This document shows positions 1 through 10,734 of a stretch of 64,000 nucleotides of DNA, one piece after another. The DNA lies in assembly GCA_036346225.1 (NCBI GenBank), contig JARFIW010000170.1, positions 12,028,501 through 12,092,500 of the forward strand, in the 5' to 3' direction. The stretch's first letter is position 1. Each line of letters starts with the position of its first letter. The DNA comes from Platerodrilus igneus (Eukaryota > Arthropoda > Insecta > Coleoptera > Lycidae). Under the pieces are notes generated by a model. It was not told where the DNA came from. It saw only the letters and a program-made list of their open reading frames with translations, and made no database searches. Both the position numbers and the translations under genes were made by a program.

Positions 1-829
1 GCAAGGCATATAGTTAAAGAACATGAGCTTGTAATCAGCAATACACATTACTGGTCAGACTCGCAAACTGTTCTAGTATGGATTGGTTCTGACCCAAGAA
101 AGCACAAACAATTTGTGATGTACAGAATCGCTGAAATACAAACGAATACAAATGTAAGCGGTGGCACTACCTACCATCAAGACTAAATGTTGCTGACCTG
201 GCTACAGTGGCATAATAAAAATGTATTTGAACCGTCGTAGCGTGGTATTCGGGTCCGGAGTTCTTGCAGCTACAAACTGACCAATGGCCCCTGCAAAATT
301 TTAAATCAACGAATAATTACATTTTTGAACCGCAAACAGAGATGCCTGAAAAAATCGTGGCGGTCCAGATAAAATGCTCTCCAGTTGTTGATACCTTCCG
401 CTTTTCAAAATGGGAACGCTTGGTGAGATGCGTAGCTTACGTCAAACGGTTTATAAGAAGGGTGCGCAGAGCGAAGCAAAACGACTTACAATTTAGTACG
501 AGCGTAGTGGAACTAGAATCGAACCATCTGACAGGGGAAGAGTTAACACAGAGCCTAGAATTTCTTTACAAGCTTGCACAAACGCATTCGTTCTCAACCG
601 AAATGGTGAATTTGCAACGAGACCCCAGATATATTCTAGACAAAGGAAGTACTCTTAGGAAACTCTCTCCCTTCGTTGACAACCTGGGAATACTACGACT
701 GCATGGACGGTTAGATAACGCCCCAATCGCAAGTGAAACAAAGCACCCAATCATTTTACCAAAAGATCATAGAATCACGTATTTGCTGATTGACTGGTAC
801 CATCGTAAGTACCATCATGTTCATCACGA
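1..829 (+). pseudogene. BEL/Pao pol remnant: RNase H end and integrase N-terminus
   Basis: Bases 1-180 read VKEHELVISNTHYWSDSQTV and WIGSDPRKHKQFV, the BEL RNase H segment. An open stretch from about 264 to 829 holds FRFSKWERLVRCVAYVKRFI (the connection region common in BEL elements), then NLGILRLHGRLDNA and a PIILPKDHRITYLLIDWYHR stretch, which is the integrase H2C2 zinc-binding N-terminus. The reading stops at the solo LTR starting at 830. Frame damage around 150-260 shows it is not functional. Confidence 0.85.
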
Positions 830-1634
830 TGTTACGTGCAAATCGAATTTGCACTTTAACATTTTATGTTAGGTTTAATTTTCTTGATGTACGGAAGTTT
901 CCCGCCATATTTTCAAATACGCAAGACGCGGGAACATTTTTAAATAGACTGGGCGGTGCTTCCGGCGCGTCATAGTAGTGAGTTTGCATAGTGTTTTTAT
1001 CCCTAGAGGGTTAGGACAATAGAAAAAAAAGAGTGGGGTCGTGTTTCCGTGACGCCCTGGAATCGAGGCTGTTTCTTTTCTACCTTCAAGTGTGACAGTT
1101 GTGCCGGGTGTGATATCTTATCGTATCTATGTAGATTCCCTTGTCTTTATTATCTTTGTTGTCGTTCCTAATTAACCTGTTCCTGTCTTTTCCCTACATA
1201 GGTAGGTTAAATTTTGCAGCACCTCGAGGCCATTGGAGCAGCCCACGCCCGATGTCCAGCTCTACCCGCAGCAGCGGTGCCGAGGCTACCGTAGCGTGAT
1301 TTCCTGCCGGTTACCGGATCCTTCACGTGAGTAGATTCTCCAATTTTTATTGTTTTAATTTTATGTAAATTTTCCTAATTACGCGCAATATAAATTGTCG
1401 ATGACGTCATGGTGTTTGGCTACGTGAAACCTGTAAAAGGGGTTTGCATTACCGGCCGCCAGGGCGTAGCATCGCTTTTAACCATTGCGCTTGCGCGATG
1501 TATCTTTTGAACTTTGGTAACTGTATTACAGGCTTTTAAGAGCCATCTATCGCCATTTAAATGTACCACCATCTAAGTGTAATATTTTGTAAACTGTTTT
1601 ACCGACCAGATAAACATTCAAATAAAGTGTAACA
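830..1634 (+). mobile_element. Solo LTR (805 bp) inside the BEL integrase
   Basis: The block begins TGTTACGTGC and ends GTGTAACA, so its ends are the inverted pair TGTTAC/GTAACA. It is flanked on both sides by ACGA (826-829 and 1635-1638), a 4-bp target duplication as made by Gypsy-type integrases. AATAAA lies at 1621-1626, close to the 3' end. If the block and one ACGA are removed, the host integrase frame continues without a break. The start of this LTR resembles another solo LTR at 55948-56504 (minus strand). Confidence 0.85.
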
Positions 1635-2220
1635 ACGAAACCGTTGTTAACGAAATCTTTCAAAAATTCTGTATCTCAAGTTTGCGACGTATACTGCGAA
1701 CAGTTAGAAACAACTGTCAAGTCTGTAAAAATCGTAACATTAAGCCCAATCCGCCAGAAATGGGTCAACTACCCGAAGCACGTTTAGCACCGAACTTTCG
1801 CCCATTCACATACGTTGGGGTAGACTTTTTCGGACCATTTCTAGTGGTAATTGGAAGACGTTCGGAAAAGAGATACGGCGTCCTGTTTACGTGTCTGACA
1901 TGTCGTGCAGTACACATTGAAGTAGCCTATTCGCTGTCCATGAACTCGTGTGTAATGCCGATTAGGAACTTTAGTAGCAGGAGAGGCATGCCGGCACAGA
2001 TGTTTAGCGACAACGGCACAAATTTAACGGCAGCCGAAAAAGAGTTAAAAGAAGCTTACAAGCAACTGGACTTTAACGCCTTGCAGGAACAATTTACTAC
2101 ATCCGAAACTAAGTGGACCTTCATCCCACCTGCTAGTCCTCACATGGGAGGTTCTTGGGAGCGGATGATACGTTCTGTGAAAAACGTGCTGTACCATATT
2201 GTAACACCGAAACGAAATTA
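1635..2220 (+). pseudogene. BEL/Pao integrase core remnant
   Basis: It resumes the reading cut at 829. It shows the zinc-finger end NNCQVCK, then FTYVGVDFFGPF (first catalytic Asp), MFSDNGTNL (second Asp) and MGGSWERMI (Glu), so the D-D-E triad is intact at sequence level. The reading shifts frame near 2217. The upstream zinc-binding part lies before the solo LTR. Confidence 0.85.
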
Positions 2221-2717
2221 TCAGATGAAAAACTGCATAACCTTTTCCTAGAAGTTGAATGTATTTTAAATAGCCGACCGCTTACTTACTTATCGCTAGA
2301 CACCGCAGAACAAGAGTCACTCACACCAAATCACTTTCTGTTGGGCAGTTCTTCTGGCGCTAAATTGCCAGGCAAATTGACGCAACCGACCAATATATTA
2401 GAAGTTCTTGGAGACACTCTCAGTTTTTAGCTGATAAATTTTGGAAGAGGTGGGTGACTGAAGTGCTACCGACTCTTACTAGAAGAAGTAAATGGACCGA
2501 TCAAGTCAAACCGCTGGCAGTAGGTGATGTAGTAATAATCATCGATCCGAACTTTCCTCGCTGCACTTGGCCCAAAGGGATCGTAATCCAAACCTTTGCT
2601 GGTAAGGATGGCCAAGTTAGGAGCGCCCGTGTTCGAACAACCAATGGAGAGTACCATCGTCCGGCAACCAAGATTGCAGTGCTTGACGTGAAGGGGATCG
2701 CTCCGAACAACGCGTAG
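2220..2717 (+). pseudogene. BEL/Pao pol C-terminal region (DUF5641-like)
   Basis: After a frameshift it reads ILNSRPLTYLSLD and LTPNHFLLGSSSG (end of integrase). After another shift near 2400 it reads FWKRWVTEVLPTL, then VKPLAVGDVVIIIDPNFPR, and ends VRTTNGEYHRPATKIAVLDV before a stop at 2716. NHFLLG.S..., FW.RW..EYLP.L... and GDVV...D........G.V are the BEL signature of this domain. Confidence 0.85.
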
Positions 2718-2769
2718 TTGCCACTAGTAAGGTATAAACTCACTCGGATCGTTTTACCGGCGGGGAGTA

Positions 2770-3003
2770 TGTTGGCAACACTTGTGCTACTCACGCCGCT
2801 GAAATTGTTGTCGTCCCGGTAACGCTATGAACTAAAGAGAGGGTGCCTTGAAAACTGAACGATTTAAATGTCAAAGAATTGTTATTGTTTATTACTTGAA
2901 TTTATTTAGAATTAAGCTGTGTATTGACGAGAAAAAAAGGGAAACCAAAGTAAGTAGTGTTATTATAACTAAAACGAATTGTAATTATTGTTTCAATATA
3001 TAG
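2770..3003 (+). mobile_element. Probable truncated 3' LTR of the BEL element
   Basis: A purine tract GGCGGGGAGTA directly precedes TGTTGGCAAC, the expected polypurine tract to LTR junction. No AACA-type end was found before the Gypsy sequence begins near 3004, so the LTR is probably cut. The boundary is approximate because the matching 5' LTR is outside the window. Confidence 0.55.
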
Positions 3004-3007
3004 TTTT

Positions 3008-3763
3008 TTAAAGCGATACGTTCGCTAGAAACCTGTGTTTGAATCTGGCGGACAAACTGCTCCGAAAATTGGAATCCTGTTTTAACAACTGTCGTATTTC
3101 AGAAATTTTAGGATCTTGACCTTGTTTTATGCTAAGATTTTTTTCAAATGTCGTTTCTTCAATAACCAGAATATTCTCAAAACATCTACTGAGCGCATCT
3201 ACGTGTCGCATACTGGTACCACTTTTATGTTCTAAAATATAATAATAACTCTCAAGAATAAGACTCCAACGCATAATTTTTGGATTAATATCTCTTTTTT
3301 TCAAGGCTGCCGTTACACTATGGCAGTCAGTAACGATCTTAAAACGAATTCCCTCTAAGTAAATTCGAAACCTATTTAAAGTATTAATAATAGCCTTTAA
3401 TTCCAAGATAAAACTATGTTGCTTTGATTCGGCTTCCGTAGTACGTTGACTATAAAAGAAAACAGGGTGAAACTTTAAATCATTTTGTTTCTGCATGAGG
3501 ATTCCTCCAAATCCAAACGAACTCGCATCACAGTGCACCTGTGTTTCTGCCTTTGGAGAATACAAAGCTAGAACTGCTTTGGAAACCAACAGTTCTTTTA
3601 AAGTGTTAAAACTTTTGATCTGATTCGGGCCAAAATGAAATGGAACATCTCTTTTTAATAAATCATAAAGAGGACCAGCGATTAATGAGTAATTATGCAC
3701 AAATTTCCGGAAGTAGGACGTTAAGCCAATAAAACTATGCAATTGCTTGGTGCTACGAGGCAC
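3008..3763 (-). pseudogene. Gypsy RT thumb and RNase H, 3' truncated
   Basis: It reads LHSFIGLTSYFRKFVHNYS (thumb), then the RNase H with VHCDASSFGFGGIL, the Glu in ILELKAI, IVTDCHSV and the end HVDALSR. It then continues to the zinc-binding linker and stops at 3008, next to another element. The D-E-D active residues are present. Integrase is absent. Confidence 0.88.
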
Positions 3764-3774
3764 GGGGAAGTTTT

Positions 3775-4413
3775 TTACTGCCCTAAGATGTTGGTCACTA
3801 GGTCTAATGTGCGAACCATTTTGACATAGCCTAAATGTGTTATTTCAGTGTTAAGAAATGAGCATTTATCTAGTCGCAAATTTAGTTTGTTTTGAACCAA
3901 TAACTGAAAAACCTCTTTCAGAATAACCAAATTTTCTTCCACAGAGCTAGTAGCAATCAGAATGTCATCGATGTAGATTAAAACTTTGTTAGCTTCTAAC
4001 ATATTCTTAAAAATAGCATGTATATACTGCATAAAAACCGACGGCGAATTTTTTAAACCGAAGGCCATTTTTAGGAATTCATACTGAGCGTCCGGAGTTA
4101 CAAAAGACGTATACTTAATGGACGATTCTTCCAAATTGACATGATAAAAGGCACTTTTTAAATCTAACGTCGTAAAGTAGGTTTTGTCTCGTAATTGATC
4201 AATCTGATCTTCAATTAGTGGGATTGGAAAATTATCACGCAACAACGTAATTTTGTTTAATGATCGATAATCAATACACAATCTATAACCGTTTGTCTTC
4301 TTTTTTATCAAAACGATTGGGGAACTATATTCTGAATTACTTTTTCTAATTATGTTATTTTCGGACATATCCCTAATCATTTCTTGCAATGCATTTTTCT
4401 CTGCAAAAGACAA
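3775..4413 (-). pseudogene. Gypsy reverse transcriptase
   Basis: It contains VLIKKKTNGYRLCIDYRSLN, FTTLDLKSAFYHV, a MAFGLKNSPSVFMQYI block and the catalytic YIDDIL motif. The order and spacing are Gypsy-like. The frame is lost near 3800, before the link to RNase H. Confidence 0.9.
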
Positions 4414-5288
4414 CCTACGTGGTTTAAAAAAAATGGTACGTGGTTAGGTTCTACCACAATTTTCATCTCAAACTTAGTTAGGGGTTCGATAGGTCTTTCA
4501 GCTTGAACATAATTATTTACAAAAAGATCGACAACCCGTTGGTGATCCACTGGACACAGAGAAGGGTTAATATTCAGATCGATTTTATTATTACCTACAT
4601 AATTAATGTGTAAAATTTCATCATTTACACAGGAAGCTTGATCACTCTCATTCAATTTATAGGTTGGTACAACTTTTACTTGATTGCCTACAAAAGATAT
4701 TTGAATTTGCTCACGTGTCATAAAATCACGTCCTAAAAGACACTTGTAAGGTATAGTGTTATTTGGAACTACATAAAAAAGCAAATCTAGTTCTATATCA
4801 CATATTTTAAGTTTGAAATAAATTGACCCTAACACTATTAACTTAGCCTTATTTATACCTTCAAAAATTTTATTCGGAGTATCACAAAATTGAAAATTAA
4901 ACATTTTTATACTATCAAAAGTTATTAGTGATATTGCACTACCTGAATCTAAAATAGAATCAACATAAATAGAAAAATTATCCTTACTCAAGCAGATTGG
5001 TAGCATATATCCACTTGACGTATTAGGTTCTACAAGAAGGGCGGTTGATGTTTCTGACCTAACGTGGGGCTCCGGGTTATTCCTTGAGCAGTCCCTCTTC
5101 TGGTGATCCGGAGATCCACATAGATAACATGATCCCTTTGGCCTTACCGGTTTACTACACTGAGCAATGCTATGTCCTACGTTATTGCAGTTAAAGCATC
5201 GCAGAATCCCTTTTTGTGGCTGAAAAGTCATATTTGGAATAGCCCTGTTAAATTTTATATCATCCCGCCGAGAATCGTGGTTAAACAT
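4377..5288 (-). pseudogene. Gypsy nucleocapsid zinc knuckles and aspartic protease
   Basis: It has two CCHC knuckles, CFNCNNVGHSIAQC and CYLCGSPDHQKRDC, near residues 31-66. The protease domain follows with active site ILDSGSAISLI (Asp-Ser-Gly) and the LLGRDFM segment about 85 residues later. The C-terminal linker ends in a frameshift at an A8 run near 4427; beyond it the next frame begins the reverse transcriptase. Confidence 0.87.
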
Positions 5289-6178
5289 TTCACTTTTAAC
5301 GCTAAACTTTTGAAACTATCGGCCTTTTCTTTCCTTTCACCGATTCTAGATTTTCTAGCATCAACTATTCGTTCATAATTAATTATATCTTGATATAAAG
5401 TGTCTTTATCAATGTGACTTTTGGACATAATAAAATTGCTCAATTCCCTAGACCACAAACCAATGGCAACTTGTTCTTTAGTCTCATCGAATGACAAATC
5501 GAGATTCATACAAAGCGCTACTTTAGAATGAAAATAAACCGAAACACTTTCGCTGGCGGACTGAAAGCGTCCTTGCATACTTTTCCATAAATCAGTTTTA
5601 TTCTGAGTAAATACAAAAGTTTTTTGAAATGCACTTTTAAAACTAGGCCAATCTGTTAACTCATCGCTTCTTCCGATAAACCAGAATTTTGCAGCACCAT
5701 CCAAATTACTTTTAGCTGTCTGGAAAATAAAAGAATCGGGCCAATTATGCAGCAAAGCTGTGCTTTCTATTTGTTGTAACCAAAATCTAGCCCTGCTTAA
5801 ATCTTGTTCACCAGCAAACTTATCAATTGTTTTTGATAGATCCGGCATAATATTAAAATTTTTTACAGCATTATTTTCGTATTTAGGTGCAGTATTGTGA
5901 GCTTGTTGCAACTGTAGCATTTGCAGCATTTGTGCATTCTGTTGGATTAACATGTTAACAACATTAAAGTACTGGCCAGCATCTTGTGCTTGTTGTGATG
6001 ATCCCAAGTTGCTTCCTTGAAAACCATCTGGTTGTCTTAAATCGGATGATGAACCCTGAGGTGAGGACATTCTTTGAGTTTGAAGTGGCACTATTCCTGG
6101 AGCTTCCTGCTCCCTTTTAGAAGCTACAAAAGCTTCAAAACTGGCATTACTTCTAATTAAACTATTTTCTTTATCCAT
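5255..6178 (-). pseudogene. Gypsy gag (capsid)
   Basis: A 307-codon open block with an N-terminal Gln-rich low-complexity part. It is followed by a retrotransposon gag capsid domain: FAGEQDLSRARFWLQQIE, LDGAAKFWF, WPSFKSAFQKTFV and SVYFHSKVALC. It ends in a basic segment. The frame leaves the nucleocapsid 34 bases past the start of the next block. The family normally continues into zinc knuckles in one frame, so I infer a 1-base change rather than programmed frameshifting. Confidence 0.85.
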
Positions 6179-7443
6179 GAGGTTGAATGAGGTTATGTTG
6201 ACACTTCATACAAAACTATCATAAAAATATACAAACCATAATCTTGTATATTATTTTAAATATTCACCCCACACCTGAAGTTGTAGGATTTGGCCGAATT
6301 AATTAGTATGACTTTTAAAAATAAAAAAAATACTCAAGACATAAATTTCTATTAACCACCATCTTCCATTACATCTCTCTCTCTCTCAATCATAACCTTA
6401 ACTAATCCCCACCTGAATTCCTTTCCTTTCTTTAAAAGATTCCCGCCGATATTCGAATTATGAACATAATATACATTTTATGAGTGCAAATGCCTACAAA
6501 TTAAAATTATTTTACAATAGTTATTACTGAAAATTCCAAGTATACAGAATTTGGAGCAATTATTACTTTATAGGAAAAGTATATTCTAAATAAAAAATTT
6601 AAATAGCTGGAATAAGATTATTATGTGTGACAATGGAGTGCCGAGTCTTACGGACTAGAACTTACGGTTTTGGGACATAGCAATAGGGGAAAAGGGCTTT
6701 GCAAAAACAATTAATAGACCCTTTTGCGATCTAGTAAAAATTACTCACCCTTAACACTAGCTGTTGGTGGTTACCTTTAGGTTGGTTATGCACAGGTACA
6801 TGATGGATCCGCTTTAGGATTTCGAAAATGTTGACCAGCTAGAGGTTACACGAAGATGAACAAATGGTTTCCACCCCTACAGCCTATTGTCTAACAATCT
6901 CATTATCATGGCTGGCACTATAAGCTATTTGAGATGTAAACCTTACTGGGGGATTGCATTGTAATAAAAAACTATTAAGGAACTTACAGTTTTTGGACAA
7001 ATCTCACCATCAACTTCCAACCTGCTTGCCTCGAAGATGTGGAAGTGAACGGATTTAAAAATTACTTGCCAGGACAGTTTAAGTGGGGGAAGTCTTACCA
7101 GAACAAATTTTTAATGCCCACGTGCCGTGTGTATGAAGCAAGTTAGGCTTTTGGAAGATTAAATTGTTATTTAAGACTTTACAAACCAGGTTTCATGACA
7201 GTTGGATTGTTTTCTGCAAGATTGTGGATACAAAATGTTGAACTAAGCCTTATAATTGAACCTAATTAGAAAATAACAAAGGGTCTGTTGTTTTCGGTAT
7301 GGGACCAAGGATTTATTAAGAACCAAGGATCGACCTAATTTGGGATTCTTGGAGAATTGATCAGACTTCCTTAATATAGAGAAAATTACCAGAATAAGAA
7401 TGCTTCTATTCCATAATAAATCATTTGCATCAAATAATAACGA
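6179..7443. other. Noncoding part upstream of Gypsy gag
   Basis: No gene was seen. A short CT run lies at 6376-6387. Bases 6640-7345 align, by eye and with gaps, to 14330-15085 in the same orientation. Shared blocks include GGTTGGTTATGCACAGGT-like, GAAGATG..GTGGAA.TGA.CGGATT, CAGAACAAAT and TATGGGACCAAG. This may be the 5' LTR and leader of the Gypsy copy. The BEL element at 7444 is inserted just behind it. Confidence 0.55.
6640..7345 (+). repeat. Diverged direct repeat, copy 1
   Basis: It pairs with 14330-15085. The two were about 390 bp apart before the BEL element entered. Best-conserved points are the GAAGATG segment near 7033, the CAGAACAAAT segment near 7099 and the TTTTCGGTATGGGACCAAG segment near 7293. 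Divergence looks substantial (many indels), so the pair is old. It is perhaps an LTR family linked to the Gypsy fragment. Confidence 0.6.
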
Positions 7444-7760
7444 TGTTGCGGTTTGGTTTTAGAAATAAGGGGCTTCAAATTTTGGAACTTCTCTTAAATG
7501 ACGTTGTACTGGCTAATTGTTCTGTTTATTTATCACAAAGCAGAAATTTATAAGGGTACATTGAATAAAAGAGATGGTGGTGTTCAAAATTTTCACTTGT
7601 GCCCTTTATACCTATTTTATGGAGTTTATATACAACAAGTTCTTTGACAGCTGTAATTAAAACTTGTCACTCTCAATTTCTTTTCAGGGCCAAGCGTATA
7701 AATAATAAAATAATTAATTCACAAGCAAGCTACTATGGGAGCTTAACAGTTTCAGTAACA
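7444..7760 (-). repeat. 3' LTR of the minus-strand BEL element
   Basis: Identical by eye to the other LTR and preceded (minus strand) by a purine tract at 7761-7771. The AACGA target duplication sits at 7439-7443. Identity of the pair indicates a recent insertion. Confidence 0.92.
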
Positions 7761-8160
7761 TTCTCCCCTTCGGTACACTGACGCAGCGCCGCTGTGTTCA
7801 GTTTACCTTCCACGTCCAGTACTGCCACTTTCGCTGCCGGGCGTGTGTAGAACTTATTACCGCACTGCACCACTACCTGTCGTACTTGATCGTCTTTCTT
7901 GCTCTTTACCACATCGATAATCTTTCCCTTCTTCCAAGAATCTCGATGCGTGTCATCCATTATCACTCGACGTTTCCAATCGCTATGGGCTGGACAGATT
8001 GAAACCATTTCGTTGAACGCGTGATCGTCGGCAGGTATTCTCTAATCCAGCGGCGCCAGAACATGTTGGCCATTTGCTGTGATAAGTGATACTGGGAGCG
8101 AAGACATACGTCGCTTTCAGTTGGATCGATGAGCGGCTTTGAACCTCGTGACGAGCCCAT
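7761..8160 (-). pseudogene. BEL DUF5641-like C-terminus
   Basis: Minus-strand blocks 8160-7963 and 8008-7733 read MANMFWRRWIREYLPTITR, HRDSWKKGKIIDVV and VVQCGNKFYTRPAAKVAVL, the same C-terminal domain as at 2430-2717 in the other BEL copy. The two blocks overlap in different frames, so one shift lies near 7985. Confidence 0.82.
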
Positions 8161-8379
8161 GAGTAAATGATTCGGGGTTAGAGCCTCCTGATCTTCGGTA
8201 TCTAGAGACGTACGTCAGTGGGCGCGAGTTCACCATACTTTCTGCTTCCATTAGATAGCACCGCAGTGTTTCATCGTTCGGCCTTTTGAAGTAACAGATC
8301 TTAACAGGGCTATTTTACCGATCTGACCATCCGTTCCCAGCATCCTCCCATATGGGGCGATGCCGGGGGTTGAACAGCC

Positions 8380-9058
8380 AACGTATTTGGCTAAATTCTC
8401 GCCGATAATCGTCGGGTTCCATCAAGTTATACAATGTAATTAAGTCATTTGCAACGCCGACAAAGTTTGTACCATTATCTGATCTTATTTCGGTGGAGTT
8501 CCCCTTCGCTGATAAAATTACGAATGGCCATCCAACAAGAATCCTTAGTTAGCGAATACACGATTTCAAGATGAATTGCTCGAATAGTCAGGCATGTGAA
8601 AAGGGCTACCCATCGCTTTTCCACTCTTCGTCCCACAACTACTTCTAGATGGCGAGTAATCAAGTCCTGTGTAAGTGAAAGGCGCGACGAAGGTTGCCAC
8701 TCTTGCCGGTGGATGATCTGCCATTCGTGGCGGCATGGGCTTTGCCCTTTCGACTTTACACAATTGACAGTTCGATCTCACTTGCTGCATACAACGCCTC
8801 AACTTTGGGATACAAAATCTTTGTCGAATTTCATTAACAACCAATTCGTGATTTTGATGTCCAAATTTGCGGTGGTAGTCGCTTAGTATTAAATAAGTGA
8901 TCGGATTGTTACGAGGTAAAATTATAGGATTCATGGCGTCGTACGTTGCACCAACAACATCCTTCGCCCGTCCTTTTACTGCAAGATCTTGTGTTGGTCG
9001 AAAAGGAGTTAGTTTGTAGATTGCGCTCCGCTTATCGATTGACTTATTAGGATCATTT
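8380..9058 (-). pseudogene. BEL integrase, frameshifted
   Basis: Block 8934-8566 reads PIILPRNNPITYLI, FGHQNHELVVNEIRQRF and RSNCQLCKVERAKP (zinc-binding), then APFTYTGLDY with the first Asp. The frame changes near 8655. Block 8663-8475 carries on with GRRVEKRWVALFTCLTIRAI. Further toward 8380 the second Asp context (DNGTNF-type, minus strand near 8470) and Glu region appear in other frames. Confidence 0.78.
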
Positions 9059-10734
9059 TTAGGCTCTTAATTTCTCTTTCGTAGTCTCCGAATTGTAAAT
9101 GCCTAAAATTTCTTGTTCCGCTCGTTGTATTTCGTAAACTTCAAGCTCGCTAAGATTTTCGTTTGGTTTCGTTCCTTTATAAAAGATTCTTAGCACCCAT
9201 GCTTGAGCTCTTAGAAATCGGCACCATTGCGAGAACCGTTCCGCTTTAGGAACTAGACATGTGTCAATTTGTTCAAAGTGACTCATGGTTGACAGCTTAT
9301 CTTCGTCCGTTTCTAGTTTTAAATTTTGTGGTAGTTCTTTCGGCCACTCAGATTCCGGTAGGTTTAAAAACTCTGGCCCAACAAACCATCGACAATTGGA
9401 ATTAATTTTTGGTTGATCTTTCCACTTCGTCCCTTCATCGGCGACGTTCATGCGTGTCGGTACCCACCGCCATTCCTCTACTTTCGTGGTGTCGAGAATT
9501 TCACTGACCCGGAAAGCTACAAATTGTCGATATCTACGGTGATCAGACCGGAGCCATGATAAAACATCCACCGAATCAGACCAAAATACCTGTAGTTCTG
9601 GACGAAGCGAATGCGTAGTAATAACGGTTTTTGCCAAACGGGCACCAAGTACTGCTGCCTGCAGTTCTAATCGTGGAACTGACATAAGTTTTTGAGGGGC
9701 TACCTTAGTTTTTGATACAATCAATGCAGTTTTTATTCCATATGGACCAGTAAATCGAAAGTAAACGATTGCGGCAAATGCATTCAAAGAAGCGTCCACG
9801 AAAGTATGCATTTGAAAATTATCGATCGGTTCGGAAAGGTAACATCGGGGTATTCTTATTTCCCGAAGTTTCGGCAATGTTTTTGTCCAAGCTATCCACT
9901 TCGCGTGTTGACGGTCTGTGATAACTTGATCCCACCCAATCGCGGAACGCCAAATTTCTTGTAATAAGATTTTTAGGTATACCATAAAACATGAAATTAG
10001 TCCAAGAGGATCAAACACGGACATCAACGTTTTTAGCACTTCGCGTTTCATTGGGGGACGTTGACCATTTAGGATTTCTGGTGGTATCCTACCGAGATTA
10101 ATTTCATAATAGAGCATGTCAGTTTCGGTCGACCACCACATTCCAAGTATTTTAGCTCCCAACGAATTATTTGCCAGGTTCAAATTCTTGTTATTAGAAT
10201 CAGAGTCCTCTGCGACTATAGCATGCAACACTTGTGAGGAGTTCGACACAAACTTGCGTAACTCAAACCCTGCTTCAGCGTGTATTCGTACCACGTCCTT
10301 CGCAACCGATATTGCCTCCCCTTCGGTGGCAAAACTGTCTAACCAATCATCGACATAATGATTATCTCGGATGGCAGTCACAGCGCGGGGATGAGACGAC
10401 TCGAATTTTGTGGCATGCATGTTCTTGACGTAATGTGCAGTACTAGGTGAGCAGGAGGCACCAAACGTCATCACCTGCATCACATAAACCTCAATCTCTG
10501 ATTTTTGTTTACTATTACGCCATAGGAATCGCTGGGCCTGCTGGTCTTCTTCTCGGATCAACACTTGATGGAACATTTCACGTATATCCCTGATATTGCG
10601 AATTTTCTTTCACGGAATCGAAACAAAACAGCAGGAAGTGAACAAAGTAGATCGGGACCTTTTAGCAAACATGAATTTAGCGAAATACATCCTACAGTTG
10701 CTGCTGCATCCCACACCAAGCGCACTTTCCCGGT
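9059..10734 (-). pseudogene. BEL reverse transcriptase and RNase H
   Basis: The start is broken: the segment 10734-10580 reads VRLVWDAAAT and LFRFRERKFAISG in shifting frames. A 505-codon open block (10576-9059) then gives MFHQVLIREEDQQAQRFLW, the active site HYVDDWLDSF, and SVFDPLGLIS. The RNase H follows with TFVDASLNAFAAIVYF, SVPRLELQAAVLGARL, VFWSDSVDVL and MNVADEGTKW. All polymerase and RNase H acidic residues are present. It ends at a stop 9059 before integrase. Confidence 0.88.

Larger units (their letters stand above)
1..3003 (+). mobile_element. BEL/Pao LTR retrotransposon, 3' part, split by a solo LTR
   Basis: From base 1 the + strand reads the BEL-type RNase H (YWSDSQTVL..I.SDPRK), then the integrase zinc-binding region, integrase core and the DUF5641-like C-terminal domain. 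A purine-rich tract at 2762-2768 is followed by a TGTT start at 2770 that looks like the 3' LTR. The 5' half is outside the window. The copy is dead: it has frameshifts near 2217 and 2400, damage near 150-260, and an 805-bp insertion inside the integrase. Its right end abuts a Gypsy fragment in the opposite orientation. Confidence 0.88.
3004..7345 (-). mobile_element. Gypsy-type LTR retrotransposon, truncated before integrase
   Basis: On the minus strand, gag (6178-5255), nucleocapsid plus protease (5288-4377), reverse transcriptase (4413-3775) and RNase H (3763-3008) follow in Gypsy order. The RNase H reading stops at the junction with the BEL LTR near 3004, so integrase and 3' LTR are missing. 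Upstream of gag (6179-7345) lies noncoding DNA that may hold the 5' LTR. A related 700-bp copy of part of it stands at 14330-15085. The open blocks are separated by single-base shifts, two of them at A runs. Confidence 0.88.
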
